Position numbers and translations under genes: made by a program. A DNA stretch of 41,365 bases from Halieaceae bacterium (lineage in GTDB: Bacteria > Pseudomonadota > Gammaproteobacteria > Pseudomonadales > Halieaceae): the NCBI GenBank assembly GCA_018657645.1, contig JABHWT010000460.1, positions 1-41,365 of the forward strand, written 5' to 3'. A model generated the notes under the pieces. That model was not told where the DNA came from, made no database searches, and saw only the letters and a list, made by a program, of their open reading frames with translations. Below are positions 28,695 to 37,770 of this stretch, piece by piece; the first letter of the stretch is position 1, and each line of letters starts with the position of its first letter.

Positions 28695-29858
28695 TCAGGG
28701 TGTATTGGGTGGATCATTCAAACCGGTCTCCAGCGCAAAAATTGACCGCAAAATTCGACGCCACTCTGCGTATTGTGTCTCCAAAGAGCCAGAGAGCTTA
28801 AATACCTGACCACTGACTTCCATGGCCGTGGGGGATACCTCTGTACTAAACCCCACGGCCAGTTCCTCCAGGTCCTGCACCTGAACTTTCGACCACTTGA
28901 ACGCATTATAGGTTTGTTGCATTGCAGCGAAACTGCCGCGCTGACCCTGGGGGTCGCGCTCGGACAATCGCTGTTGGTATTGCTCCTTGTAAATAGTCTG
29001 CTCTCTGCCGTACTGACGCCATAAATGATAGGTCGCTGTCATCTCCTCGTAGAGATTTGCATATTGCTCATCCACCGTATCGATAAACAGGTGCTCCTGG
29101 TTGCGGATTCTCTGCACCCGCCCCAACATTGGATCGCCCTCGGCCGGCAGGCGCGCCAGACTGTAACTACCCTGGTCCTCGTGCAGATAATCGCCAAACG
29201 CCTCCGGCGACAAACTGGCGGCGTATCGGATTAATGATACATCGGCTATACGCTGTAGCAGCTGCTTACCTAGCTGCCCTCTCACCACCACTAGATCATT
29301 TGCTATCTGACGATGAAGGTCAGCGAACGGATCTCCATCCGGCGCGACAGGGTAATCTGACGCCTGCGCCCGATCGACGTACAGACGGTCCAGCCAGATG
29401 CGACCTGCCGCATCAATGGCCTTGATTTGCACAACCAATTGGACGCCGTCAGAGTGAATGATTTCACCTGTCACCAGAAGCTGCGCCGTTTGATCTGGCT
29501 CGGGCAACACACGCACTACCCCCCAGGTGCCGGCAGCGATGAGTGTATGGCGCAATACCACTGGCAAATAACGCGCCTCCGCCTTGCGTATGACTGGGAA
29601 AATGCCACGCTTGCTCATTACAGACGGGTCGTCTGGCAGTCCTGGGTCAAATACAACCAGAGCAACATCAAGCAGCTCCACCTCCGCGCTGGAAGCGGGT
29701 CGATTGAGCTGCACATTTCCAACGGGAAGGGGCCACTGTGGAGCTTCGATCTCACCTTCCGGCGGCCCGGTATCGCCGATTGGCATTTCAGGAGCGCGGC
29801 CGGCGGAGGAGCATGCGTTAAGCATGACCATAAGGACAACAATTAGCCATCGGCTCAC
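28695..29858 (-). CDS. Putative lipoprotein of unknown function (387 aa)
   Basis: The GTG at 29858 overlaps the upstream lipoprotein stop (GTGA) and gives a textbook lipoprotein signal: MSRWLIVVLMVMLNAC, with acylated C16. A TTG 18 bp earlier is possible but less likely. Residues about 50-190 look beta-rich (LLVTGEIIHSDGVQLVVQIKA), reminiscent of CsgG/TolB-N-like periplasmic lipoprotein folds. Residues about 200-330 are helical with many Tyr and Gln (QYANLYEEMTATYHLWRQYG). I do not recognise the family. The next residue after the acylated Cys is Ser, so an outer-membrane location is expected. Its partner is probably the lipoprotein encoded directly upstream. Confidence 0.75.
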   Translation of the reverse strand: MSRWLIVVLMVMLNACSSAGRAPEMPIGDTGPPEGEIEAPQWPLPVGNVQLNRPASSAEVELLDVALVVFDPGLPDDPSVMSKRGIFPVIRKAEARYLPVVLRHTLIAAGTWGVVRVLPEPDQTAQLLVTGEIIHSDGVQLVVQIKAIDAAGRIWLDRLYVDRAQASDYPVAPDGDPFADLHRQIANDLVVVRGQLGKQLLQRIADVSLIRYAASLSPEAFGDYLHEDQGSYSLARLPAEGDPMLGRVQRIRNQEHLFIDTVDEQYANLYEEMTATYHLWRQYGREQTIYKEQYQQRLSERDPQGQRGSFAAMQQTYNAFKWSKVQVQDLEELAVGFSTEVSPTAMEVSGQVFKLSGSLETQYAEWRRILRSIFALETGLNDPPNTP

Positions 29859-30562
29859 GAGGATTTGGTGGTGCAAACTTTCCCCCTGGTCAGCGTCATT
29901 TTACAGGTGTAACCCCTGGAGCCCGGCCTATAGCGATTGTAAACCCTGTTCAGGGTAAAGGGGTAAGACACCCGATCAGACACCACTGTCGTGGCGATGT
30001 TCAAACGATTTCCAGAGGGTCCCAGAGACAGACGGTGCTGTATGCTAAGCCCCTCCGGCAGTAAAATTCGAAACAGGAGTTGCCGTGAATCCCAACCGCA
30101 TATCTCGGCGCCTAGCGGGTTTTCCACCCGTGTAGACTCACCCTCGTAGAATTCACAGGTCAGCGCAAAAGTCTCCTCTCGCTTCACCGTTATGTCGGTT
30201 CGGCTTTGATTGATGCCCAACAACTGCGACTGGGTAATCAGCTCCGCCATCTGCGCCAGGCCTACAATAGACGGGCCGCTATTTCTGCCATTGCTCCCTA
30301 CTACCACACTGCCCGCTCCGGTACGATTATCTACCCCGGACCTGGAGCGTTTTTCAGCCTGTCGCCGTAGCTCCCTGACCAGTATATTCAACTTGGTTTG
30401 AATATTATCGCTTTGGCCGTAGTCCAGTTCCCAGTCGCCGCTAAAATCCACATGCTTCTGGTTTTCCTGGCGCAATCGGGTACTTTGGGACTCGCAGCCG
30501 GCCAAAGCCAGGCATGTGGTCAGGACCAGAATGGTAAAAGCAGTATAGACATTAAAAAGCAT
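29855..30562 (-). CDS. Putative lipoprotein of unknown function (235 aa)
   Basis: The signal sequence ends in LALAGC with acylated C23. After it, DFSGDWELDYGQSDN resembles the first strand of lipocalin-like or 'FSGxWxLD' domains. A basic helix (LNILVRELRRQAEKRSR) and a Ser/Gly/Asn-rich linker follow, then a beta-rich C-terminal half (LLFRILLPEGLSIQHRLSLG). Four cysteines in the mature C-terminal part may form disulfides. The family is not recognised. It starts 30 bp after the MFS pump gene and overlaps the next lipoprotein gene by 4 bp, so the pair is co-translated and may form one complex. Confidence 0.72.
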   Translation of the reverse strand: MLFNVYTAFTILVLTTCLALAGCESQSTRLRQENQKHVDFSGDWELDYGQSDNIQTKLNILVRELRRQAEKRSRSGVDNRTGAGSVVVGSNGRNSGPSIVGLAQMAELITQSQLLGINQSRTDITVKREETFALTCEFYEGESTRVENPLGAEICGWDSRQLLFRILLPEGLSIQHRLSLGPSGNRLNIATTVVSDRVSYPFTLNRVYNRYRPGSRGYTCKMTLTRGKVCTTKSS

Positions 30563-30592
30563 AGGCTGCGCATTGTACCCCAGGTGTGTCGG

Positions 30593-31828
30593 CTAACCAG
30601 TGCCCGATGCTCGTTTTCTAGCCCGCAATTCTCTGCCCAGGACAAAGCCAGTGAGAACAATGCACAGTCCAGCCAGGGCTGCTGCTACAAGGTAAACCAT
30701 CCCGGGGAAATAGACGGGCGTCGCCCGACCGGTGAAAAAGCCGAAAACATGGGTCATTAACAGCGGACTGATCACCGCTGCCAGGCTGCTGACACTTGCC
30801 ACCATGCCCTGCAACTCGCCCTGCGCATCTGCCGCGATCTTGGCAGACATCAGTCCCTGCATAGCAGGGCCGACGAACCCCTGGGTGGCGCCTATCAGCA
30901 AGAAGGCGTAGACCATCCAACTCTGATAGGCCAGGGCACAACCTACAAAGCATATCGTCAGCCCTCCGAGACCAATGTAGATGGTCGTGGTAGATCCGAA
31001 TTGATCCAGCACCGAGCGAATGACCAGGCCCTGAAAGATAATCATTAGCACGCCCACATAGCTGAGCGAAAAACCAATCTCGCGTTCGCTCCAGCCAAAC
31101 TGAGCAATGGTGAAATATGACCAGGTGGAGGGTAGCGCTAGATTGGCGACATAGAACAGGAAAAACACCAACATTAACCCCTTCACCAACGGGTATCGAC
31201 GCAGGTGGGCCAAGGCGCCCAGCGGGTTGGCTCTGCGCCAGTCAAACGACCGTCTGTTTTCCGGCGACAGGGTCTCGGGCAGCATGAAGAAACCAAGTGA
31301 TGCATTGGCCAGAGCCAGCCCCCCGGTTGCATAAAAGGGCACCCGCGGACCCATTTCACCGAGGAATCCACCCAGGGCCGGTCCCAATACAAAGCCACCG
31401 CCAAAGGCCGCTCCCATCAGAGCAAAAAGCTTGACCCTTTCCTGGGCAGGAAACAAATCGGCAATAAAAGCATTTGCAACAGCATAGGTAGAGGACACTG
31501 CACCAGCCAGTAACCTGCCCACAAAAAGCCAGGTGAGAGTCGGCGCCCAGCCCATCAGCAAATAGTTCAGCCCAAAGGCAAATAGCGCCATGACCAACAC
31601 CGGTTTTCGCCCAACCCGATCGGATAGGTTCCCCATAACAGGCGCAGTCAGAAATTGCATCGCTGCATGCAGAACCAATAGCCAGCCACCGTAAACCGCT
31701 GCCGAGCTAAGCGGCTCACCCGTTATATCCATAATCAACTGCGGCATAACCGGCAAAATTACACCGAAGCCGATGGAGTCGAGAAACACAGTGGCGAAAA
31801 GGATACCTAATGCTAACCGATTACTCAT
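30593..31828 (-). CDS. TCR/Tet-type MFS transporter
   Basis: The protein has 411 aa with about 12 membrane helices. Motif A is at residues 66-76 (GNLSDRVGRKP), and the helix-5 motif C region reads GAAFGGGFVLGPALGGFLG, both typical of the drug:H+ antiporter 12-TM family with TetA. The substrate is unknown; tetracycline resistance should not be assumed. The start lies 3 bp after the MBL-fold gene stop, so the two are in one operon. The two lipoprotein genes follow. Confidence 0.88.
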   Translation of the reverse strand: MSNRLALGILFATVFLDSIGFGVILPVMPQLIMDITGEPLSSAAVYGGWLLVLHAAMQFLTAPVMGNLSDRVGRKPVLVMALFAFGLNYLLMGWAPTLTWLFVGRLLAGAVSSTYAVANAFIADLFPAQERVKLFALMGAAFGGGFVLGPALGGFLGEMGPRVPFYATGGLALANASLGFFMLPETLSPENRRSFDWRRANPLGALAHLRRYPLVKGLMLVFFLFYVANLALPSTWSYFTIAQFGWSEREIGFSLSYVGVLMIIFQGLVIRSVLDQFGSTTTIYIGLGGLTICFVGCALAYQSWMVYAFLLIGATQGFVGPAMQGLMSAKIAADAQGELQGMVASVSSLAAVISPLLMTHVFGFFTGRATPVYFPGMVYLVAAALAGLCIVLTGFVLGRELRARKRASGTG

Positions 31829-31831
31829 TGC

Positions 31832-32782
31832 TTACAGCGAGCCGTTGGCAACCCTCTGCGCCCACACTTCGATCCCCTGGGCATTGAGATTAACATCCAT
31901 TTCCAGAGCCTGGCGGTAGTTCTCGACGCCGCCAGGCGGGTTCAGGCGGCTCAGGTTATCGAGCGTCATATGCATTAATTCTTCTCTCAATTGATCCCCC
32001 AGTTCCCCAAACTCCAGGGCCAGTTCCCGGTAGGCAATAATCTGCGAGGACAGTTGCTCAGAAACAGCGGAGGTATAGTTAACACGCCCAAAGTGCGTCA
32101 GATACATGCCTTGAGGCGAGTAGCTGCCCAGTAGCTGTACCGACTTCAGATACTCTTCGGGGCGAAACTGGGTCGGGGTGGTTGTCGGCATTACAAAGTC
32201 GCCATCAGGGAAGTGCATGTCGGCATAGGAGATGCCAAACATATCCCCACTGAACCAGCCGCGGCTGGTTTCATCCCAGACGCAAAAATGATGGTCTGCA
32301 TGTCCTTTCGTATGGCGAAATGCCAGTACCCGCTCGCCCAGTTTCAGTGTTACCCCATCTTCCACAGCCCGGATGCGCGCCTCATCTACAGCTATCACCT
32401 CGCCAAATTGTCTATTAAACGTCTCCTCGCCATAAACAGTCTTGGCGCTCGCCACCAGTCTTGCAGGGTCGGCCAAATGACGTGCGCCCTTGGGGTGAAC
32501 AATCAATTGCGCCTCGGGAAATCGCCTCATCATAAGACCGGCACCACCGGCGTGATCCAGGTGAACATGGGTAGGTATCACATAACGGACCTGGTCCACA
32601 GAAATTCCTTTTCCCTGCAGCAGTTGCTCGAGGTAAGGCACGCTGTGAGAGGTGCCGGTTTCGATGATCGCGCATTCACCCTGATGCTCCAGGAGGTAGA
32701 AGCACGCCACCCCTGATTTTGTATATTGGGCATCTATGCAGGTAATACCCTCCCCCAGTTCTGTATATGTCGTAGTCTCCAA
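31832..32782 (-). CDS. MBL-fold metallo-hydrolase
   Basis: The metal motif HVHLDHAGG is at residues 72-80 (H72, H74, D76, H77). Later metal ligands are the H of KGHADHH and the D of FSGDMFG, and the C-terminal His is in LTHFGR. The TTG at 32782 is chosen: GGAGG lies about 10 nt upstream and it gives METTTYTELGEGITCID, a plausible start. An ATG at 32854 is possible but adds 24 residues with no family look. From the TTG it has 316 aa. The reaction is unknown. It is divergent from the LLM oxidoreductase gene (142-bp gap) and immediately precedes the MFS gene. Confidence 0.85.
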   Translation of the reverse strand: METTTYTELGEGITCIDAQYTKSGVACFYLLEHQGECAIIETGTSHSVPYLEQLLQGKGISVDQVRYVIPTHVHLDHAGGAGLMMRRFPEAQLIVHPKGARHLADPARLVASAKTVYGEETFNRQFGEVIAVDEARIRAVEDGVTLKLGERVLAFRHTKGHADHHFCVWDETSRGWFSGDMFGISYADMHFPDGDFVMPTTTPTQFRPEEYLKSVQLLGSYSPQGMYLTHFGRVNYTSAVSEQLSSQIIAYRELALEFGELGDQLREELMHMTLDNLSRLNPPGGVENYRQALEMDVNLNAQGIEVWAQRVANGSL

Positions 32783-32924
32783 GTTGAAATATCCTCCGAA
32801 AGCCGTGATAGGTGATAGCCGGGCACTATGCTGGCACAATCTGGACCTCAGCATCAAGCACTGGCAGAGATTGACGACATGGCTTACTCTATCTCGCCAG
32901 TCCCAACAACGGAGGCATCAGGCG

Positions 32925-33809
32925 ATGAAAATTGGTATCTGCCTACCCTATATGAAAGCCGGCCTGACTCGCACAGATTTCATGACCTGGTTTCAGCGGG
33001 TCGACCAGGGCCCTTTCCACAGCGTATCCTGCGGCGAGCGAGTCCACGGTCCGACCTTTGATATGCGGGTCGTTCTGGCAGCGGCGGCAGCCGTAACCAA
33101 TCGCGTTGAAATTACTCCGACCCTCTATGTACTGCCAATGCACAATGCCGTTCGGGTTGCCAAGGAAGTAGCAACACTGGATGTAATGTCCGGCGGACGG
33201 GTGAAAAATCTCTGTGTTGGCTATGGCGGCAGAGAAAAGGACTATGCGGCAGTTGGCGCCAGTTTTAAAGGCCGTTACGGTCGAATGGACAAGCAGGTTG
33301 AAACCATGCGGCAAGTCTGGGCACAGCAGGAGATAATCGAGGGCGCCGGTGCCATTGGGCCACCACCTTCGTCCACCACCGGCCCCGCTCTGCTAGCGGG
33401 CGTTATAGGTCCCAAGTCTATAGAGCGCAGTGCCCAATGGGCAGATGGCATCTACGCCTGGTCTGGCAACGGTGAAGAGAGGGAACTTCAGACTACGTTT
33501 GCCCTAGCCGCCGCCGCGTGGGAGCGCGCCGGGCGCAAAACGAAACCCTACCAACTGGGGGGATTCTGGTACACCCTCACCGACAATGGCCAGCAAAAGC
33601 TCTACGACTATGTCTATGACTATCTGGCGATTGCCGGACACGAGATAGCCACCATGATGGCCGAGTCGGTACATCGCAGTTCACCAGATAGCGTTGCTGA
33701 AGCGCTGGACAGCGCCGAAAGGGCCGGTTGTGAAGAGCTCTTCGTGGTCCCCGTCACGGCCGAATTGGCGGAAATCGATCTACTGGAGAAAATCATCGCC
33801 AACCGCTAA
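32925..33809 (+). CDS. LLM-class flavin-dependent oxidoreductase
   Basis: The protein has 294 aa from the ATG at 32925 with GGAGG about 9 nt upstream. The bacterial-luciferase-like (alpha/beta)8 barrel is indicated by MKIGICLPYM, TLYVLPMHNAVRVAKEVATLDVMSGGRV and CVGYGGREKDYAAVGASFKGR. Such enzymes use FMN or F420 for oxidations of aliphatic or aldehyde-type substrates. The substrate is unknown. It is divergent from the MBL-fold gene, so the two may act on the same compound (inference). ppdK follows 72 bp later. Confidence 0.88.
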   Translation: MKIGICLPYMKAGLTRTDFMTWFQRVDQGPFHSVSCGERVHGPTFDMRVVLAAAAAVTNRVEITPTLYVLPMHNAVRVAKEVATLDVMSGGRVKNLCVGYGGREKDYAAVGASFKGRYGRMDKQVETMRQVWAQQEIIEGAGAIGPPPSSTTGPALLAGVIGPKSIERSAQWADGIYAWSGNGEERELQTTFALAAAAWERAGRKTKPYQLGGFWYTLTDNGQQKLYDYVYDYLAIAGHEIATMMAESVHRSSPDSVAEALDSAERAGCEELFVVPVTAELAEIDLLEKIIANR

Positions 33810-33841
33810 CGCGGCGACTCCCTCATCGCGTCAGAAACCTA

Positions 33842-33847
33842 TATAAT
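33842..33847 (+). promoter_or_regulatory. Possible -10 element before ppdK
   Basis: A consensus TATAAT lies 34 bp upstream of the ppdK ATG within the 72-bp LLM-ppdK gap. The position 17 bp upstream reads TCCCTC, a poor -35 element. The ppdK start has AGAGGAATT upstream as ribosome-binding site. Confidence 0.35.
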
Positions 33848-33881
33848 CGCGCGCTGATTTAAACATACCAGAGGAATTCCC

Positions 33882-36488
33882 ATGGCCAAACGAGTTTATC
33901 TGTTCGATGAAGGCGGCAAGGATGATCGCGATTTGCTCGGCGGTAAAGGCGCCAACCTGTGTGAGATGACAACTCTGGGTTTGCCCGTACCCTTTGGTTT
34001 TACTATTACAACGCCCACCTGCCGCGAGTTCTTTGACGCGGGCAATAAACTCCCCACCCTGCTTGAGCAGGAGTATCGAGTAGCACTTGACCTGGTCGAA
34101 AAAAAAATGGGGGCGCGCTTTGGCGACCCGGAAAACCCGCTGCTATTTTCGGTGCGCTCGGGTGCTGCCGTCTCAATGCCGGGAATGATGAACACGATAT
34201 TGAATTTGGGCCTCAATGACGAAATAGTACAGGGCCTGGCTGAAAAAACAGGTAATCCACGCTTTGCTTATGACTCCTATCGCCGCTTTATCCAGATGTT
34301 CGCCGATGTCGTCCTCGGAGTAGAGGGCAACAAATTCGAGCGGGAGATCGAGAAATACAAGGCGCTCAAGGACATAGCCGATGACGTGGATATGACAGCG
34401 CAGGACTGGCAGGAAATTGTCCAGATCTACAAAACCTTCGCAGATTTTCCCCAAGACCCCTTTGTACAGCTTAAGATGGCAGTGGAAGCTGTATTTCTGT
34501 CCTGGTACACACCGCGCGCAAACGTGTACCGGGAAATGACCAACATTTCCGATGACCTGGGTACCGCCGTCAATGTCCAGGCAATGGTGTTTGGAAATTT
34601 TGGTAACGATTCCGGGTCTGGTGTTGCCTTCACCCGCGACCCCTCAACGGGAGAGAAAACCTTTTTTGGTGAATTCCTGTTCAACGCCGCTGGTGAAGAC
34701 GTGGTGGCGGGCACCCGCACGCCACTTCCACTTAAAGCGCTGCAGGAGAGGCTGCCGGCGGTATACGATGAACTGTTCGCCACCCAGGCGCTACTGGAAG
34801 AGCATTATCGAGACATGCAGGACATAGAGTTCACTGTACAGGAGGGCAGGTTTTTCATGTTGCAGACGCGCAGTGGCAAGCGCACCGGCCGCGCCTCCAT
34901 TAAAATAGCAGTCGACATGGTGAAAGAGGAGATGATTACCGAGAAGCAGGCGCTGATGCGGGTTTCTCCGGAGCATGTCGAGGCTTTCCTACACCCTATG
35001 ATTGATCCCGGCGCCAAGCGCGACATCGTAGCCTCGGGGCTGCCGGCAAGTCCAGGTGGCGCGACTGGTGCCGTAGTTTTTTCAGCAGAGGAAGCTGTAA
35101 CCGTCGCCGAACAGGGCACTGACGTTATCCTGGTCCGCAAGGAAACCACGCCCGAGGATATTCACGGCATGAAGGTCGCCAGGGGGATTCTCACCGCGCT
35201 GGGCGGCATGACCTCTCACGCCGCGGTAGTTGCGCGTGGCATGGGAGTGTGTGCCATCACCGGTTGTGGCACCCTCGCTGTCGATTACCAGGCGGGGACA
35301 GCCACCACCGCAGACGGTGTGGTCATATCGCGAGGCGATATCATTACCCTCGATGGAACCGCAGCGGATGTCATGCTGGGAGATATTCCCAAGATCGAAG
35401 CCAGCACCAGCACCGATTTCCAGACGCTACTGTCCTGGGCAGACAAGCATCGCAGATTGAAGGTGCGGGCCAACGCGGAAACGCCGCAGGATGCAGCCAA
35501 GGCCAGGGAACTGGGCGCAGAGGGTATTGGGCTGTGTCGGACCGAGCATATGTTCTTCGATGCCGAGCGCCTCGATGACATGCGGGGAATGATACTGTCG
35601 GAGTCGGTAGAAGAGCGGCAAACATATTTGGATGCCTTGCTGGAGTTTCAGCGCGAGGATATTCTGGCGCTGTTCAAAGTCATGGATGGCCTGCCAGTGA
35701 CTATTCGCTTGCTGGACCCACCACTGCACGAGTTCCTGCCTCACACCGAGCAGGAAATGGCCGCATTGGCCGAGCGGCTCGGCAAACCCACAGACAAGAT
35801 CAGGGCCATTACCGAAGGCCTCAGCGAAGTTAATCCCATGTTAGGATTTCGCGGCTGTCGCCTGTCCATTGTCCATCCGGAGATCACGGAGATGCAGGTG
35901 CAAGCTATTATAAGTGCCGCTGTGCAAGCGACTGAGCAGGGCTACAAACCGTTCCCCGAAATCATGATCCCACTGGTGGTCAACGTACGAGAGATACGCA
36001 TGATTAACCAGATAATCGACAGGGGAATCCAACAAGTACTCAAAGAAAAGTTTATTTCCATCCCCTACAAAGTGGGCACCATGATGGAAACCCCACGCGC
36101 CACTCTGGGCGCGGACCGGCTGGCGCCGGAGGTCGAGTTCATGAGCTTTGGGACCAACGACCTTACCCAGATGACCTACGGGTTTTCTCGTGACGATATC
36201 GGCAAGTTCCTGCCCGATTATCTGAGCAAAAAACTGGTAGAGAGCGACCCCTTTGTCTCACTGGACCAGCGCGCCGTCGGCCGCCTGATGAAAATGGCCA
36301 TCAGCGAAAGCAGAGCCAGGAAAAAGGGAATCAAGTACGGCATCTGTGGCGAGCACGGTGGAGACCCTCGCTCCATTCAATTTTGCCACGATCTCGGGTT
36401 GGACTATGTATCCTGCAGCCCCTTTCGGGTACCGGTAGCCAGAATAGCCGCAGCCCAGGCCAACGTCGGAGACAAGGGGGCGAGTTAG
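33882..36488 (+). CDS. ppdK: Pyruvate, phosphate dikinase
   Basis: PpdK interconverts pyruvate, ATP and phosphate with phosphoenolpyruvate, AMP and pyrophosphate. The protein has 868 aa, the usual length. The ATP-grasp nucleotide domain is at the N terminus (GGKGANLCEM, FSVRSGAAVSMPGMM). The central phosphohistidine is H446 in GGMTSHAAVVARG. The C-terminal PEP/pyruvate barrel has FGTNDLTQMTYGFSRDD and the catalytic C822 in GICGEHGGD. H446 and C822 are both offset by 9 from the C. symbiosum enzyme (455, 831). No DUF299-type regulatory kinase gene lies nearby. Its stop overlaps tail-to-tail with the DUF819 gene by 4 bp. Confidence 0.97.
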   Translation: MAKRVYLFDEGGKDDRDLLGGKGANLCEMTTLGLPVPFGFTITTPTCREFFDAGNKLPTLLEQEYRVALDLVEKKMGARFGDPENPLLFSVRSGAAVSMPGMMNTILNLGLNDEIVQGLAEKTGNPRFAYDSYRRFIQMFADVVLGVEGNKFEREIEKYKALKDIADDVDMTAQDWQEIVQIYKTFADFPQDPFVQLKMAVEAVFLSWYTPRANVYREMTNISDDLGTAVNVQAMVFGNFGNDSGSGVAFTRDPSTGEKTFFGEFLFNAAGEDVVAGTRTPLPLKALQERLPAVYDELFATQALLEEHYRDMQDIEFTVQEGRFFMLQTRSGKRTGRASIKIAVDMVKEEMITEKQALMRVSPEHVEAFLHPMIDPGAKRDIVASGLPASPGGATGAVVFSAEEAVTVAEQGTDVILVRKETTPEDIHGMKVARGILTALGGMTSHAAVVARGMGVCAITGCGTLAVDYQAGTATTADGVVISRGDIITLDGTAADVMLGDIPKIEASTSTDFQTLLSWADKHRRLKVRANAETPQDAAKARELGAEGIGLCRTEHMFFDAERLDDMRGMILSESVEERQTYLDALLEFQREDILALFKVMDGLPVTIRLLDPPLHEFLPHTEQEMAALAERLGKPTDKIRAITEGLSEVNPMLGFRGCRLSIVHPEITEMQVQAIISAAVQATEQGYKPFPEIMIPLVVNVREIRMINQIIDRGIQQVLKEKFISIPYKVGTMMETPRATLGADRLAPEVEFMSFGTNDLTQMTYGFSRDDIGKFLPDYLSKKLVESDPFVSLDQRAVGRLMKMAISESRARKKGIKYGICGEHGGDPRSIQFCHDLGLDYVSCSPFRVPVARIAAAQANVGDKGAS

Positions 36489-37645
36489 AGGATGATGCCC
36501 CAAAATTTGTACACTAGCGTGCCGACAAAGGTTCCCAGGGCATAGCCCAGTACGCCAACCAGTACCCCCGGCGTCACCAGGTTCGTCCACCCCTTGGTAG
36601 CTGCCAGGGCAGGCGCCGTTGTGGCACCCAGAACCGCCGCGTTGGAGGCTATAATCAACTCGGGCAGACTGAGGCCAAACAACAGCCCGAACCCAAAGGT
36701 CACCAGGGCATGGATTGCGAGCAGAATAACGACCAACACGATTAACAACGGGGCCACTTCAATCATCGCCACGATGTCCGCTCCAGCTGCTATAGCGGCA
36801 AAGAACACAAATGACAAACCCACTCCCAGTTCAAAACTGCCTGATAATTGCCTTGCCATTCCGGGTGCCAGGGTGGCAAAACACAAAGCCAGGGAGGTAA
36901 TAATCACATAGCGCCAGCCCGCTAGCCCAAGCCAAACCACCAATGCGTCACCCACGGTGACTATCAGCAGTGCCAAAGCCAACGACAAGGTCAGCGACAT
37001 TGCGGTCACCGGAGCTCCGGCTTGCTCTACCACGGCCGGTGCCTGGTCGTGGGGCGCAAAGCGCCGGGCCAACCACAGCCAACCTGGCATGAGTGCCAGC
37101 ATGCCCAGATACACAGCGCTGAACAAATTGTCTGCCGCTGTTGCCGCCGAGAAAAAAGAGGCATCGGCATTCAGCCGGGTTAGCTCGCCCAATGCGGCGT
37201 AGTTAACCGAACCTCCGATGTAGGTGGAGGTAAACAAGGCAGCGACAGCGGGCTCACGCAGTTCGGGTGCAATAGGCGCCGCCGCCCCCAAGGCCGAGAG
37301 ATCCAGGGCCAAGGCCGCCACTGTAACGCCGGCAACCGTACCGGCGCTGGCCAGAAGAAAGGCCAAAGTCATTCTCCCTGCCTCAACCACAATCCGGCGC
37401 AAATCCGCCCGAAATAGAAATAGTGGAATCAGTATCGGCACAAAATAGCTAAAGACAAAGTCGTAAGCTGGCGCCCCGTGTGGAATGAGGTTCAGGTTGG
37501 AAGCGGCAATCGCCCCCAAAATTGCAATCACGGCGCCGGTCAGGTGCGAGCCAAGTCGGGTTTTTTCCAACAAAAAGGCCGCGGCTGAAATAACAAACAA
37601 GCCAGCCATTACCGCCATATGATTGTCCGGTGATATCAAAGACAT
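36485..37645 (-). CDS. DUF819-family multi-pass membrane protein
   Basis: The protein has 386 aa from the ATG at 37645 (MSLISPDNHMAVMAGLF); the frame extends upstream but that part has no membrane or family character. About ten or more hydrophobic segments are seen. STYIGGSVNYAALGELT and the later ASNAAVLGATTAPALAATKGW are signature glycine/asparagine-rich segments of DUF819 (YjcL-like) proteins, related to transporter folds. The function is unknown. It is convergent with ppdK, overlapping by 4 bp, and divergent from the aminotransferase gene (125 bp). Confidence 0.86.
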   Translation of the reverse strand: MSLISPDNHMAVMAGLFVISAAAFLLEKTRLGSHLTGAVIAILGAIAASNLNLIPHGAPAYDFVFSYFVPILIPLFLFRADLRRIVVEAGRMTLAFLLASAGTVAGVTVAALALDLSALGAAAPIAPELREPAVAALFTSTYIGGSVNYAALGELTRLNADASFFSAATAADNLFSAVYLGMLALMPGWLWLARRFAPHDQAPAVVEQAGAPVTAMSLTLSLALALLIVTVGDALVVWLGLAGWRYVIITSLALCFATLAPGMARQLSGSFELGVGLSFVFFAAIAAGADIVAMIEVAPLLIVLVVILLAIHALVTFGFGLLFGLSLPELIIASNAAVLGATTAPALAATKGWTNLVTPGVLVGVLGYALGTFVGTLVYKFWGIIL

Positions 37646-37770
37646 AGTGTTTCTCTTTTTAGTTGTTGTATCACGAGCATTTATGCAGACTATAAGTGAG
37701 CTGTTGTTATGCTTCCAGCCAAAAACTGATATTGTTGCGCCTCGATTAACATTGCGCACCGAGTAACCCC

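Noticed and set aside
30593-31828. Tetracycline resistance gene
   Set aside because: The protein has Tet/TCR motifs, but these occur in many MFS drug:H+ antiporters of environmental bacteria; no regulator or mobile context supports resistance.
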